This document shows positions 42,943-52,505 of a DNA stretch of 64,000 nt, piece after piece. The position numbers and the translations under genes are program-made. Location: NCBI RefSeq assembly GCF_021728295.1, contig NZ_JAKJXE010000023.1, positions 1-64,000 of the forward strand, in the 5' to 3' direction. Numbering within the stretch: position 1 is the stretch's first letter; every line of letters begins with the position of its first letter. The notes below the pieces were generated by a model. The model made no database searches and was not told the origin of the DNA. It was given only the letters and a program-made list of their open reading frames with translations. This stretch comes from Pseudomonas petrae (GTDB lineage: Bacteria; Pseudomonadota; Gammaproteobacteria; Pseudomonadales; Pseudomonadaceae).

Positions 42943-44438
42943 GCGTAGGATTTCAACAGATCCCCGCGGACGTCCGCGTGCCGCTGTTCTATGCCGAGAT
43001 GGATAATTCCATGGCAAACAGCGCGTCCAGCGCCTTGCGCCGGCTGATTGTCGGGCAGGTCAAAGACACTTCAACCGCCGAAGAGATCGGCAAGCTGGTG
43101 CTGGTGTCCAGCCTGGCGCAGGCCAAGACCATCGGCGGCCAAGGCTCGATGCTGGCGGCAATGTATGACACCTGGCGCAAGAACGATCCTGTCGGCGAGA
43201 TCTGGTGTCTGCCAGTCAAGCCTACAACCGGCGCCGCCGCCTCGGGCAAGGTCACACTGACCGGAACCGCAACAGAGACTGGTCTGATCAATCTCTATGT
43301 GGGCGGTGTTCGCATTCAGGCAACCGTGGCGTCTGGCGCGGCCGCTGCTGTTGCGGCTTCCGCGTTGGCGACCAAGATCAATGCAACGGCGGACCTTCCG
43401 GTCAGCGCAGTGGCCGCCGCCGGCGTCGTAACGCTCACCGCCAAGTGGCTGGGTGATTCGGGCAACGACATCAGCCTGGTGCTGAACCGACTGGGCAAGA
43501 GCAATGGCGAATACACCCCCGCCGGGCTCACTGCGGTGGTTGCCCCTATGGCCGCTGGCGCGGGCACGCCTGATGCCGCGGCCACGCTTGCGGCGTTGGG
43601 TGATGCGCCGTTCGAGTTCATCTGCGTCCCGTGGGCGGATACCACCACCCTCGATGCCTGGAAAGTGGCGATGGGCGATGCGAGTGGCCGCTGGTCGTGG
43701 GCCAAACAGCTCTATGGCCATGTTTACGGAGCACTGCGCGGCACCCTGGGTTCTCTGGTTGCCGCTGGGCAGTTGCGCAACGACCAGCACACCACCATCT
43801 ATGGCTTTGAAACCGGTGTTCCGCAGCCGTTCTGGCGCGTTGCCGCCGCTGCTGCCGCGCGTCAGGCGGTGTTCATTTCCGCCGATGCCAGCCGCCCAAC
43901 GCAAACCGGCGCTCTGGTCGGGATTGACCCAGCAGCTGAAGGCTCCCGCTTCACGCTCACCGAGTTCAACTCGCTGCTGCAATATGGCATCGCCACGTTG
44001 TTCTACGAAGGCGGCTACATGCGCATTCAGCGCGCAATCACCACCTACCAGAAGAACGCCTATGGTCAGGCTGATGATTCGTACCTGGACAGCGAAACGA
44101 TGCATCAGAGCGCGTACATCGTGCGTCGGCTCAAAAGCATCATCACCAGCAAGTACGGGCGGCACAAGCTGGCGAACGACGGCACCCAGTTCGGCGATGG
44201 CCAGCCAATTGTCACCCCGAACGTCATCAAGGGTGAGCTGATCAGCGAGTACGGCAATCTGGAGCGCGACGGCCACGTCGAGAACGCCGGGTTGTTCGCG
44301 CAGTACTTGATTGTCGAGCGCGACCCCAACACCCCGACCCGCGTCAATGTGCTGTATCCGCCGGACTATGTGAACGGGCTGCGCATCTTCGCGCTCCTGA
44401 ACCAGTTCCGGCAGCAGTACGCCGCTGACGCGGCATAA
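42939..44438 (+). CDS. Contractile tail sheath protein (Mu gpL-like)
   Basis: A 499-aa protein. MSVGFQQIPADVRVPLFYAE is the standard start; QGSMLAAMYDTWRKNDPVGE, FICVPWADTTTLDAWKVAMG and the C-terminal VLYPPDYVNGLRIFALLNQF are typical of Mu-type sheaths. The protein contracts around the tube to drive DNA injection, so the virion is a myovirus. Confidence 0.93.
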   Translation: MSVGFQQIPADVRVPLFYAEMDNSMANSASSALRRLIVGQVKDTSTAEEIGKLVLVSSLAQAKTIGGQGSMLAAMYDTWRKNDPVGEIWCLPVKPTTGAAASGKVTLTGTATETGLINLYVGGVRIQATVASGAAAAVAASALATKINATADLPVSAVAAAGVVTLTAKWLGDSGNDISLVLNRLGKSNGEYTPAGLTAVVAPMAAGAGTPDAAATLAALGDAPFEFICVPWADTTTLDAWKVAMGDASGRWSWAKQLYGHVYGALRGTLGSLVAAGQLRNDQHTTIYGFETGVPQPFWRVAAAAAARQAVFISADASRPTQTGALVGIDPAAEGSRFTLTEFNSLLQYGIATLFYEGGYMRIQRAITTYQKNAYGQADDSYLDSETMHQSAYIVRRLKSIITSKYGRHKLANDGTQFGDGQPIVTPNVIKGELISEYGNLERDGHVENAGLFAQYLIVERDPNTPTRVNVLYPPDYVNGLRIFALLNQFRQQYAADAA

Positions 44439-44494
44439 CGCTGTCCCATCATCCAGGCCCGCCATGTGCGGGTTTTTCATTTGGAGGCCCACCC

Positions 44495-44842
44495 ATGGGG
44501 CAGAAAGTTGCAGGTACGTGCTACGTCAAGGTCGACGGCACGCAGTTGACCCTCAAAGGCGGCGTGGAAGCTCCGCTGATGGATAAGACCCGGGAGACGA
44601 TCGTGCCCGGTTACTACAAGGAAGAGGACAAGGCCCCCTGGCTGAAGTTTTCTGCCGTGCACACGCCGAACTTCCCGCTCAAGGCATTGACCGAGGGCAC
44701 AAACATGACCATCACCGCCGAGCTGAAGAACGGCAAGGTCTACACGCTCTCCGGCGCCTACCTGGTCGATCAGCCCAGCTCGAACGGCGAAGAGGGCACC
44801 ATTGAAATGCAGTTCGACGGCATCAAAGGGGTATGGCTGTGA
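44495..44842 (+). CDS. Tail tube protein (Mu gpM-like)
   Basis: A 115-aa protein. GTCYVKVDGTQLTLKGGVEA, then VPGYYKEEDKAPWLKFSAVH and GAYLVDQPSSNGEEGTIEMQ, is the Mu-like tube family. It forms the inner tube of the contractile tail. Confidence 0.9.
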   Translation: MGQKVAGTCYVKVDGTQLTLKGGVEAPLMDKTRETIVPGYYKEEDKAPWLKFSAVHTPNFPLKALTEGTNMTITAELKNGKVYTLSGAYLVDQPSSNGEEGTIEMQFDGIKGVWL

Positions 44843-45135
44843 GCGAATCTTTCAAACTCAGTTTCCCCATTCAGGCGCACGGTGAAGAGCTGACAGCTTT
44901 GGACATGCGCCGTCCGACGTCGCAGGAAGCCCGGGCGATCAAGGCCTTGCCGTACAAGATCGACGCGGACGAAGCGGTTTGTCTGGATCTGGACGTTGCA
45001 GCCAAGTACATCGCCGTATGCGCAGCAATCCCGCCGTCCGCAGTCAACCAGCTGGACCTGGCAGACCTCAATTCGCTGGCGTGGATGGTGGCGGGTTTTT
45101 TCATGAGCCCGGCGTCGAAAGTCTCGACAACCTGA
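44833..45135 (+). CDS. Tail assembly chaperone, unshifted product
   Basis: A 100-aa protein starting MAVSESFKLSFPIQAHGEEL, with TALDMRRPTSQEARAIKALP, the Mu gp41-like tail assembly chaperone family. It coats the tape measure during assembly. The zero frame ends just after a TTTTTTC slippery heptamer at 45096-45102; a -1 shift there yields a longer product. It overlaps the tube gene by 10 bp. Confidence 0.88.
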   Translation: MAVSESFKLSFPIQAHGEELTALDMRRPTSQEARAIKALPYKIDADEAVCLDLDVAAKYIAVCAAIPPSAVNQLDLADLNSLAWMVAGFFMSPASKVSTT

Positions 45136-45266
45136 TCGCTCTGGTCTACGACCTGGCCTACTTCTGGAAGGTTGACCCCGAACAGATGATGGCCAGGCCG
45201 CTGGATATCTTTCTTGAATCGCTGGCGCAGGCTCAGCGCATCAACCGCACGCTGCAGGTGGACTGA
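44833..45266 (+). CDS. Tail assembly chaperone, -1 frameshift fusion
   Basis: Slippage at T-TTT-TTC (45096-45102) moves ribosomes into the -1 frame, which continues HEPGVESLDNLIALVYDLAY and FWKVDPEQMMARPLDIFLES to TGA 45266. The extension adds about 54 residues and ends just at the tape measure start. Such G/G-T products exist in most long-tailed phages. The heptamer fits the X-XXY-YYZ rule. The frameshift itself is inferred, not observed. Confidence 0.75.
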
Positions 45267-47488
45267 TGGCAGATCAATTTCAGCTCAAGGCGCTGATCAC
45301 CGGCGTCGACAAGCTGTCGCCGACCTTGGCCGGGATCCGCAAGAACGTGGCGGGCTTTCGCAAAGGACTGCAGAACACCGGCCTGGGCAACATCAGTTTC
45401 CGAGACGTGGTCACAGGCGGTGCGCTCGCGGCGCCCTTCGTCATGGGCACGCGCGCTGCGATTCAGTTCGAGTCGGCCATGGCGGACGTGCGCAAGGTCG
45501 TCAATTTCGACACGCCTGATCAATTCAAGGCAATGGGCGAAGACATCACCAAGATGTCGGAGCGCCTGCCAATGGCCGCCAACGATATCGCCAAGATTGT
45601 CGCCGCGGGCGGACAGTCCGGCATCGGTCGCGGCGAACTGCTGGGCTTCGCTCAGGATGCGGTCAAGATGGGCATCGCTTTCGATCAGACCGCCGAGGAA
45701 AGCGGCGACATGATGGCGAAGTGGCGAACCTCTTTCAAAATGACTCAGGCCGAAGTGGTGGGACTGGCCGACAAAATCAACTATCTGGGCAACACCGGTC
45801 CGGCCAATACCAAACAGATCTCCGACATCGTGACCCGGGTGGGGCCTTTGGGTGAAGTCGCGGGCGTGGCCTCGGGCCAGATTGCAGCAATGGGCGCGAC
45901 AATGGCTGGAGTAGGTGTCGAGCAGGAAGTCGCCGCCACCGGCATCAAGAATTTCATGTTGTCCCTTACCAAAGGCAGCGCTGCTTCAAAGAGCCAGGCC
46001 AATGCGTTCAAGTCGTTGCGGCTCGATTCCAAAGCTGTGGCGGCGGGCATGCAGAAAGACGCGCAGGGCACCATGGTCAGCGTCCTAAAACGCATTGCGG
46101 CCGTGGATGCGGTCAAGCGCCCAGCGCTACTGACCAATCTTTTCGGGACTGAGTCCGTCGCCGCCATCGCGCCGCTACTGACCAATCTCGGGCTGCTCGA
46201 GAGCAACTTGAAAAAGACGGGTGATGCTTCGCAATACGCTGGCTCAATGGAGGCCGAGTACGCCTCGCGAGCCGCCACGACTGAAAACAACCTGACGCTC
46301 ATGCGCAATGCGGTGAGCCGAGCCGGCATCGCGCTCGGTAACGCCTTTTTGCCTGTGCTCAATGCGGTGGTCGAAAAGCTTCGGCCATTTATCAGCCAGG
46401 TGGGCGACTTGATTCAGGCCAACCCGATGTTCGTCAGAGGCTTGGCTGCGGCAGGCGCAGCGTTCACCGCAATCCGAGTCGGTGCTTTGGCCGCGATGGT
46501 TGCCACGCGTCTGCTGACGCTGGCGTTCGCCGCCACACCCATCGGGATTGCTGCTGTGGCCATCGCCGCCGCCGTAGGTTTGATCGTCGCAAACTGGGAC
46601 ACCCTGGCTCCTTACTTCGAGCAGTTGTGGAACAGCATCAAAGGCCCGGCCATGGCCGTTTGGGGGTGGATGAAGGAGGCGTTTAAGTGGTCGCCGGTCG
46701 GGCAGATTATTGCCAACTGGCAACCCATCAGTACCTTTTTGGGCGCTCTATGGGATGTCGTCAAAGCGGCGGCCGGATCAGTCATGGAATTCCTGAAGTC
46801 TGCTTTTAACTGGGCGCCCATGACTGTCGTGGCCCGCAATTGGCAACCGCTGTCCGAGTTCTTCAGTGCGTTATGGGATGTGATTCGCGCGGTGACAGCA
46901 GCGGCTTGGACTGGAATCAAAGACACGATGTCGGCGGCGTGGAGTTGGATCAAGGAGCAAATCGGATTCGACCCGGTGCAGATCGTCACTGCCGCCTGGG
47001 ATCCGCTGGTGGCCTACTTCAAAGGCTTGTTCGAGAAGATCCGGCCGTTTATCCAGCCGTTGACGGATGCCGGAAATTGGGCTGGTGACAAAGCGGGCGC
47101 CGCTTCCGACTGGGTCAAAGGCAAGGCGGGGGAAGTCAGCAACTTTTTCTCGAAATCCGATCCGACCTCTCTCGGCGCCGGCGTGATCAACGACGGCACA
47201 CAGGGGCTTCGACGGTTTGCGGCCGGTATCAATAAGCAGGCCGAGCCTGTCGCCGGTGTTGCTGGCCCAAACCTGAGCACGCCAACACCGCTTCTGCCCG
47301 GGGCCGTTCTACCGGCGCCGGGCAATCTGCTTGCCGGCGCATCAAACAGGTCACAACTCAACGGCGAGCTGGTCATCCGGCTGGAGGGCGACACACGCGG
47401 CGTACGCCCTCAACCCGCCAAGACCGATCAGCCGGGTCTGAAGGTCAGCACCAACGTCGGTTATCGATCCCTATCAGGAGCGCAGTAG
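45266..47488 (+). CDS. Tail tape measure protein
   Basis: A 740-aa protein. The N-terminal TP901-like core (FESAMADVRKVVNFDTPDQF, LTKGSAASKSQANAFKSLRL) is followed by a hydrophobic central stretch at about 390-450 (ATPIGIAAVAIAAAVGLIVA) and repeats of an NWQP-FxxALWDV module (three copies around 445-560). Its length sets tail length and implies a relatively short tail. The start overlaps the frameshift product's stop. Confidence 0.92.
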   Translation: MADQFQLKALITGVDKLSPTLAGIRKNVAGFRKGLQNTGLGNISFRDVVTGGALAAPFVMGTRAAIQFESAMADVRKVVNFDTPDQFKAMGEDITKMSERLPMAANDIAKIVAAGGQSGIGRGELLGFAQDAVKMGIAFDQTAEESGDMMAKWRTSFKMTQAEVVGLADKINYLGNTGPANTKQISDIVTRVGPLGEVAGVASGQIAAMGATMAGVGVEQEVAATGIKNFMLSLTKGSAASKSQANAFKSLRLDSKAVAAGMQKDAQGTMVSVLKRIAAVDAVKRPALLTNLFGTESVAAIAPLLTNLGLLESNLKKTGDASQYAGSMEAEYASRAATTENNLTLMRNAVSRAGIALGNAFLPVLNAVVEKLRPFISQVGDLIQANPMFVRGLAAAGAAFTAIRVGALAAMVATRLLTLAFAATPIGIAAVAIAAAVGLIVANWDTLAPYFEQLWNSIKGPAMAVWGWMKEAFKWSPVGQIIANWQPISTFLGALWDVVKAAAGSVMEFLKSAFNWAPMTVVARNWQPLSEFFSALWDVIRAVTAAAWTGIKDTMSAAWSWIKEQIGFDPVQIVTAAWDPLVAYFKGLFEKIRPFIQPLTDAGNWAGDKAGAASDWVKGKAGEVSNFFSKSDPTSLGAGVINDGTQGLRRFAAGINKQAEPVAGVAGPNLSTPTPLLPGAVLPAPGNLLAGASNRSQLNGELVIRLEGDTRGVRPQPAKTDQPGLKVSTNVGYRSLSGAQ

Positions 47489-48856
47489 ATGGCTGACACC
47501 TGGCGCGAGCAGTTACTGCCGGCCTCTTTCCGGGACGTGACTTTCCTCATCGAGGACACTTCGACGCCGGTGGGCCGTAAGGTCCAGTTGCACGAATACC
47601 CCAAGCGCGATCAGGCCTACACCGAGCAGATGGGCAAGGTGGCCCGGATTCACAGGGTAAAGGCTTATGTGATCGGGCCCGATTGCTTCGAGCAGCGCGA
47701 CAAGCTGCTCAAGGCGCTGGAAACCGAAGGCGAGGGCACGTTGGTGCATCCTTGGCTCGGCCAGATGCTGGTAGTGCCTGGCGCGGCAGAAATGGCGCAC
47801 AGCCGGCGAGAAGGGGGGATGGTCACTTTCGAGTTGACGTTCTACCCCGGCAACGCGCAGGCGAACCCTTCGGTGCGCAGCAACACTGCACGGATGACGG
47901 CGCAGACTTCGGCCAGTTATTGGAGCAGTGCGCTTGATCGGTACAAGTCGGCCATGGCCAAGGTGGACACTGCGCGAATCAACCTAATCGGCCTGCAGAA
48001 TGGGCTGACCGGCGTGTTCGGTGTTCTGACGGGACAGTTTTCGCCCTTAAGCGGTGCCATTGGTTCGGTGCGTTCGTTGGCCCAGATGCTGACTAACACA
48101 CCCGGTTCGTTGTCCAGCCTGTTCAGCGGGTACTTTAGCGATCTGGGATTGTCGACCCCGAAGGGTGCGAGCTCATCTTTCAAACCTGGCGGCAGCAGTG
48201 GCGGCAGTGTTGGCAATGCGGGCAGTTCGGCGGGCTCAGCTACGGTGAGCAGCGCGACCAGCCCGACCAGCGCTGGCGCGGCGACGTTCGACAGCTACAG
48301 CAACGCGGTGGCCACCGTATCCAGCCAAGCTGAAGACGCTGCGTCGATCAACGACGTGCCGGTGTCCAGCGGCGCCGATACCACGGCCGCCGCTCAGGCG
48401 CTGGCGAACTTGGTCCAGGATGCGGTGCTTGTACAGGCCACAGCCACCGTGGCGCAGATGCCCGTTAATTCCGCAGCCTCGGCGCTGGAAAGCACGCCGT
48501 CTGTTGAGCAGCAGTTGATCCACCCTGTCGTTCGCGCCGAGGTGCCCGTCGCGCAGGATGTGATTGCGGCTCGGGACTCTCTCGATCAGGCGTTCTGGCA
48601 GGCGTCGCTCAAGGCGGACGCCACCTACTACCCGACAATCAATGCTGCTCGCCAGCAGGTGGTGCGCCACCTCACGGCCGTGGCCGCGTCAGGGGTGCAG
48701 CTGGTCAGCGTGACCCCGCTGGAAACCGTGCCCGCGGTGGTGCTGGCTTACCGCCGTTTCGGCGACGCCACTCGCGAAGGTGAAATTGTCCAGCGCAACA
48801 AAATCAATCATCCCGGTTTCGTGCCGGCCGCACCTTTGCAAGTCGCCAGGGAGTAA
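47489..48856 (+). CDS. DNA circularization protein homologue (Mu gpN-like)
   Basis: A 455-aa protein. WREQLLPASFRDVTFLIEDT is the DNA_circ_N domain opening; KRDQAYTEQMGKVARIHRVK continues it. The middle is Ser/Gly/Ala-rich linker and the C-terminus contains VVLAYRRFGDATREGEIVQR. In Mu the protein is a baseplate component, despite the name. It directly follows the tape measure gene. Confidence 0.88.
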   Translation: MADTWREQLLPASFRDVTFLIEDTSTPVGRKVQLHEYPKRDQAYTEQMGKVARIHRVKAYVIGPDCFEQRDKLLKALETEGEGTLVHPWLGQMLVVPGAAEMAHSRREGGMVTFELTFYPGNAQANPSVRSNTARMTAQTSASYWSSALDRYKSAMAKVDTARINLIGLQNGLTGVFGVLTGQFSPLSGAIGSVRSLAQMLTNTPGSLSSLFSGYFSDLGLSTPKGASSSFKPGGSSGGSVGNAGSSAGSATVSSATSPTSAGAATFDSYSNAVATVSSQAEDAASINDVPVSSGADTTAAAQALANLVQDAVLVQATATVAQMPVNSAASALESTPSVEQQLIHPVVRAEVPVAQDVIAARDSLDQAFWQASLKADATYYPTINAARQQVVRHLTAVAASGVQLVSVTPLETVPAVVLAYRRFGDATREGEIVQRNKINHPGFVPAAPLQVARE

Positions 48857-48862
48857 CAGCGC

Positions 48863-49966
48863 ATGTCCGATCCGACGACGGCCGTGACCCTGACCGTCGA
48901 CGGGCTGGATTATTCCGGCTGGACCTCGGTCGAGATCAGCACCGGCCTTGAGCGCCAGGCGCGCAGCTTCAGCATCGGCATCACCTGGAAGTGGCCGGGC
49001 CAAAATATCCTCCGGCCGGTAAAGCAAGGTGCGCGCTGCGAGGTGCGCATCGGGGGTGATCTGGTGATCACTGGATGGGTGGACGCCACACCCATCAGCT
49101 ACGACCACGAAAAGGTCACCACCTCCATCACTGGCCGGTCGCTTACCGCTGACCTCATCGACTGTGGCGCGATCAACCAGCCAGGCCAATGGAAGGGCCA
49201 GAGCGTGCAGAAGATCGTCCAGGCGATCGCGGGTGTGTACGGCCTGACCGTGAAAAGCGAAATAGCGGCCACCAGCGGCCTGACCGACCACACCATCGAG
49301 CCGGGCGAGACCGCCTTCGAGTCCATTGACCGCTTGCTGACCCTGTTCCGGGTGTTCAGTACCGACAACGCGCAGGGGCAAGTGGTGCTGGCCGAGGTGG
49401 GGAGCGCGGGCCGCTGTTCTGAGTCGCTGCGGTTGGGCGGCAACGTGCTCAAGGCGGATGCGGCTCTGGATTTCACCCAGGTCTTTTCCGAGTACCGCGT
49501 CATCGGTCAGCGCTCCGGTACCGACGAGGATTTCGCCAAAACCGCCACGGAGGTAAATGCCTCGGTGAGCGATCCGCGTATGACGCGCAAGCGGGTCAAG
49601 GTGATCCACGAAAGCGGGCAGCTCACGGACAAGATGGCCGCTGACCGGGCGAACTGGGAGCGGGGCACCGCGCTGGGCAAGGCGCTGGAAACGACCTACG
49701 AGGTGCAGGGCTGGCGGCAGGCAAACGGCGCGCTCTGGATACCCAACACCATCGTCAGGGTGATCGACCCTGTAATCGGCTATGACCGCGACATGCTTAT
49801 CGCGGAGGTGACATACCGCCTCGATGACCAGGGGACTATCTGCCAGCTGCGTGTCGGGCCGCCCGAAGGGTATCTGCAAGAACCCGACGATCCGCACAAG
49901 CACCGCAAGGTGAAAAAGGGCGACAGCGTCGAATACCTCCTACCAGCGGATTACCAAGATAAATGA
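48863..49966 (+). CDS. Baseplate hub protein (Mu gpP/gp44-like)
   Basis: A 367-aa protein. WTSVEISTGLERQARSFSIG, GDLVITGWVDATPISYDHEK and the VxxIVQAIAGVYG region match the Mu gp44 hub family (T4 gp27-like fold). It forms the base of the spike. ATGA overlap with the next gene. Confidence 0.88.
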   Translation: MSDPTTAVTLTVDGLDYSGWTSVEISTGLERQARSFSIGITWKWPGQNILRPVKQGARCEVRIGGDLVITGWVDATPISYDHEKVTTSITGRSLTADLIDCGAINQPGQWKGQSVQKIVQAIAGVYGLTVKSEIAATSGLTDHTIEPGETAFESIDRLLTLFRVFSTDNAQGQVVLAEVGSAGRCSESLRLGGNVLKADAALDFTQVFSEYRVIGQRSGTDEDFAKTATEVNASVSDPRMTRKRVKVIHESGQLTDKMAADRANWERGTALGKALETTYEVQGWRQANGALWIPNTIVRVIDPVIGYDRDMLIAEVTYRLDDQGTICQLRVGPPEGYLQEPDDPHKHRKVKKGDSVEYLLPADYQDK

Positions 49967-50478
49967 GCCGACTAATGAACATGCTGACGCGTGGGGTGGT
50001 GGCGCTGGCCAAGTCCACCGGCAAGCTGCAAACCCTGCAGATGCGCCTGACACACGGCGAAGTAAAGGACGGCATGGAGCATCTGGAGCCTTACGGTTTC
50101 ACCAGCTGCCCGCACGAAGGGGCCGAGGGCCTTGCGGCGTTTATGGGTGGGGACCGGTCGCACGGCGTTGTGATTGTAGTGGCTGACCGGCGCTACCGGT
50201 TGCAGGCGTTGGCCGCAGGTGAGGTCGCGATCTACACCGACGAAGGCGACAAGATCCACCTCAAGCGCGGCCGGATCATCGATATCCAGACGGACACGCT
50301 CAACATCACGGCGGCCACGGCCGTCAACTTCAACACCCCGACGATCACCCAGACAGGCGAGATCGTCAGTCAGGGCGACCAGGTTGCCGGTGGCGTCAGC
50401 CAGATCGACCACCCACATACCGGTGTTCGGCAAGGCAGCGATCAGAGCGGACCGCCGGTTCCGGCAGGTGGCGCATGA
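49963..50478 (+). CDS. Baseplate assembly protein V / central spike (Mu gp45-like)
   Basis: A 171-aa protein. LQTLQMRLTHGEVKDGMEHL and FTSCPHEGAEGLAAFMGGDR are the OB-fold; ITAATAVNFNTPTITQTGEI begins a beta-helical spike. It pierces the outer membrane. Overlaps both neighbours by 4 bp. Confidence 0.88.
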   Translation: MSRLMNMLTRGVVALAKSTGKLQTLQMRLTHGEVKDGMEHLEPYGFTSCPHEGAEGLAAFMGGDRSHGVVIVVADRRYRLQALAAGEVAIYTDEGDKIHLKRGRIIDIQTDTLNITAATAVNFNTPTITQTGEIVSQGDQVAGGVSQIDHPHTGVRQGSDQSGPPVPAGGA

Positions 50479-50879
50479 GCGTGATCATCAATGACGACGT
50501 CGAGGTCAGCCTGCGGCGTGCAGTCGAGATCAGCCTGTTCACATGGCGCCGAGCCAACACGTCGGACCGGGCAGACGACGATGAGCGTTTCGGCTGGTGG
50601 GGAGACAGTTACCCACTGGTGGCGAATGACCGCATTGGCTCACGGCTCTGGCTGTTGCGCCGCCGCAAGCTCACCGCCGAGACCATCGGTGCTGCGGTGA
50701 TGTATGCCCAGGAGGCGCTGAAGTGGCTGATCGATGATGGCCACGTTGCAGGCGTGCAGGTGCTGACGCAGAGGACGGGGCACTCCCGGTTGAACATGGG
50801 GGTGGTCCTGACGCTGCCGAGCGGCGAACGCCTCGACATTTACCCACACGAAGATTGGCAGGTGCTCTATGCCGTTTGA
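50475..50879 (+). CDS. Baseplate GP46-family protein
   Basis: A 134-aa protein. The pattern RVNSSERADD-like RRANTSDRADDDERFGWWGD, then SRLWLLRRRKLTAETIGAAV, is diagnostic of Mu gp46 (wedge component W-like). It overlaps the gp47-like gene by 11 bp. Confidence 0.88.
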   Translation: MSVIINDDVEVSLRRAVEISLFTWRRANTSDRADDDERFGWWGDSYPLVANDRIGSRLWLLRRRKLTAETIGAAVMYAQEALKWLIDDGHVAGVQVLTQRTGHSRLNMGVVLTLPSGERLDIYPHEDWQVLYAV

Positions 50880-51906
50880 AACTCCTAACTTGCCGACATT
50901 GATTACCCGAACCGCTGCGGACCTTGCCAGTGATGCGCTGCGCCAATCCGACGCGCAAGTACTTGCCCGTGCCATCAGCGGTACGGCTTACGGCTTGTAC
51001 GGCTACCTCGACTGGATCGCCCGGCAGATCCTGCCGGACACCGCGGATGAAGCCATGCTCGAGCGGCAGGGACTGCTTCGGCTGGAGACGCCGCGTATCG
51101 CCGCCAAAAGCTCCAGCGGTACCGCAAGTTTTCAGGCGGCTACCGGTGCGGTGCTGGACGCCGATCGGGTGGTGCAGGCCACGGACGGCCGGCAGTACCG
51201 CGTCGTAACCTCGGTTACCACGACGGCCGGTCTCAACGTTGCCTCGATTGAGGCGGTGGAAGGTGGGGCGCTGGGCAACGCTGCGGCGGGGCTGGTCCTG
51301 ACCTTGGTGCAGCCGGTAGTAGGCGTCGATCAGACGTTCACCGTTCTGGCACCGGGTCTCACCGGCGGCAGCGATCAGGAGTCGGTCGAATCGCTGCGCA
51401 GTCGAGTAAGTCGCAGCTATCGGGTTATCCCTCACGGCGGTGACGCCGACGACTACGTCACATGGGCGCTGGAATGCGCCGGCGTGACGCGCGCCTGGAC
51501 GGTTAAAAATTATCTGGGCCCCGGCTCCGTCGGGGTTTTCTTCGTGCGCGACGGTGACGCAACGATCATTCCGGATGCCAACGAGGTCGCCACTGTCCAG
51601 GCTTACCTCGAAAGCAAGGCCCCCGTTACCGCCGAAGTCTTCGCCTCGGCGCCGGTCCTCAAGGCCGTGAACTACACGATCAAGCTTACGCCCGACACAA
51701 GTGCTGTCCGGGCCGCGGTGGTAGCTGAACTTGCGGACCTGCACAAGCGACGGGCGGGGTTGGGCAGCAAGCTGTTGATCAGCCACATCCGGGAGGCCGT
51801 CAGTGGCGCCGAAGGCGAGACCGATAGCGTGGTGATAAGCCCTGCAGCCGACGTCCCTGCCAACGCCAATGAGCTGCTAACGGTGGGGACTTTCACATGG
51901 CAGTGA
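50869..51906 (+). CDS. Baseplate J-like wedge protein (Mu gp47-like)
   Basis: A 345-aa protein. MPFETPNLPTLITRTAADLA is the usual opening; GVDQTFTVLAPGLTGGSDQE, SVESLRSRVSRSYRVIPHGG and DADDYVTWALECAGVTRAWT are core baseplate J motifs. It links the hub to the tail fibres. Confidence 0.92.
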   Translation: MPFETPNLPTLITRTAADLASDALRQSDAQVLARAISGTAYGLYGYLDWIARQILPDTADEAMLERQGLLRLETPRIAAKSSSGTASFQAATGAVLDADRVVQATDGRQYRVVTSVTTTAGLNVASIEAVEGGALGNAAAGLVLTLVQPVVGVDQTFTVLAPGLTGGSDQESVESLRSRVSRSYRVIPHGGDADDYVTWALECAGVTRAWTVKNYLGPGSVGVFFVRDGDATIIPDANEVATVQAYLESKAPVTAEVFASAPVLKAVNYTIKLTPDTSAVRAAVVAELADLHKRRAGLGSKLLISHIREAVSGAEGETDSVVISPAADVPANANELLTVGTFTWQ

Positions 51907-52493
51907 GGACCGCCGAACAGTATTTGTCGCAGTTGCATGCGCTGCTGCCGCAAGGGCCGGCCTGGGACATGGAGCGCGTACCGGAGCTGGGCATCGTGCT
52001 GGCGGGCCTGGCGCAGGAGATGGCGCGAATCGATGCGCGCGCCGTTGCGCTGAATTCTGAGATGGACCCCACGCTGGTGACCGAACTCGTCCCGGATTGG
52101 GAGGCCGTGATGGATCTGCCCGATGCATGCCTTGGGCTCACGCCTTCATTTTCCGACCGACAGAAAGCGGTGCAACAACGCCTCATCGCGGTGGGCAGCC
52201 AGCGCGCGTCCTACTTCATAGCGATCGCCAAAAGCCAGGGCTACCCGAACGCCACCATCACCCAGTACAGAGCGCCCCGCTTTGGCAGGTCGCGGTTTGG
52301 CGTCAGTCACTTCGGAACCTGGAGCGCCCAGTTCATGTGGACGCTCAACACCGGCGGCAGGCTGCAGCTGGGTCGCCGGTTCGGTGCGAGCTTCTGGGGC
52401 GAGCGGTTCGGCACCAATGCCGGCAGCTCGCTTGAGTGCCTGATCAGCCGTTATGCCCCGGCGCACACCGTGCCGCATATCAATTACTCATGA
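51897..52493 (+). CDS. DUF2313 / YmfQ baseplate protein (Mu gp48-like)
   Basis: A 198-aa protein. YLSQLHALLPQGPAWDMERV, then PDACLGLTPSFSDRQKAVQQ and YFIAIAKSQGYPNATITQYR, are diagnostic of the YmfQ family, a wedge protein at the baseplate periphery. It overlaps the gp47-like gene by 10 bp. Confidence 0.9.
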   Translation: MAVRTAEQYLSQLHALLPQGPAWDMERVPELGIVLAGLAQEMARIDARAVALNSEMDPTLVTELVPDWEAVMDLPDACLGLTPSFSDRQKAVQQRLIAVGSQRASYFIAIAKSQGYPNATITQYRAPRFGRSRFGVSHFGTWSAQFMWTLNTGGRLQLGRRFGASFWGERFGTNAGSSLECLISRYAPAHTVPHINYS

Positions 52494-52505
52494 GGAAATA
52501 AACAC

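Noticed and set aside
43071..44492. A 473-codon minus-strand open frame opposite the tail sheath gene
   Set aside because: Antisense shadow of a high-GC gene; the sense frame is an unmistakable sheath.
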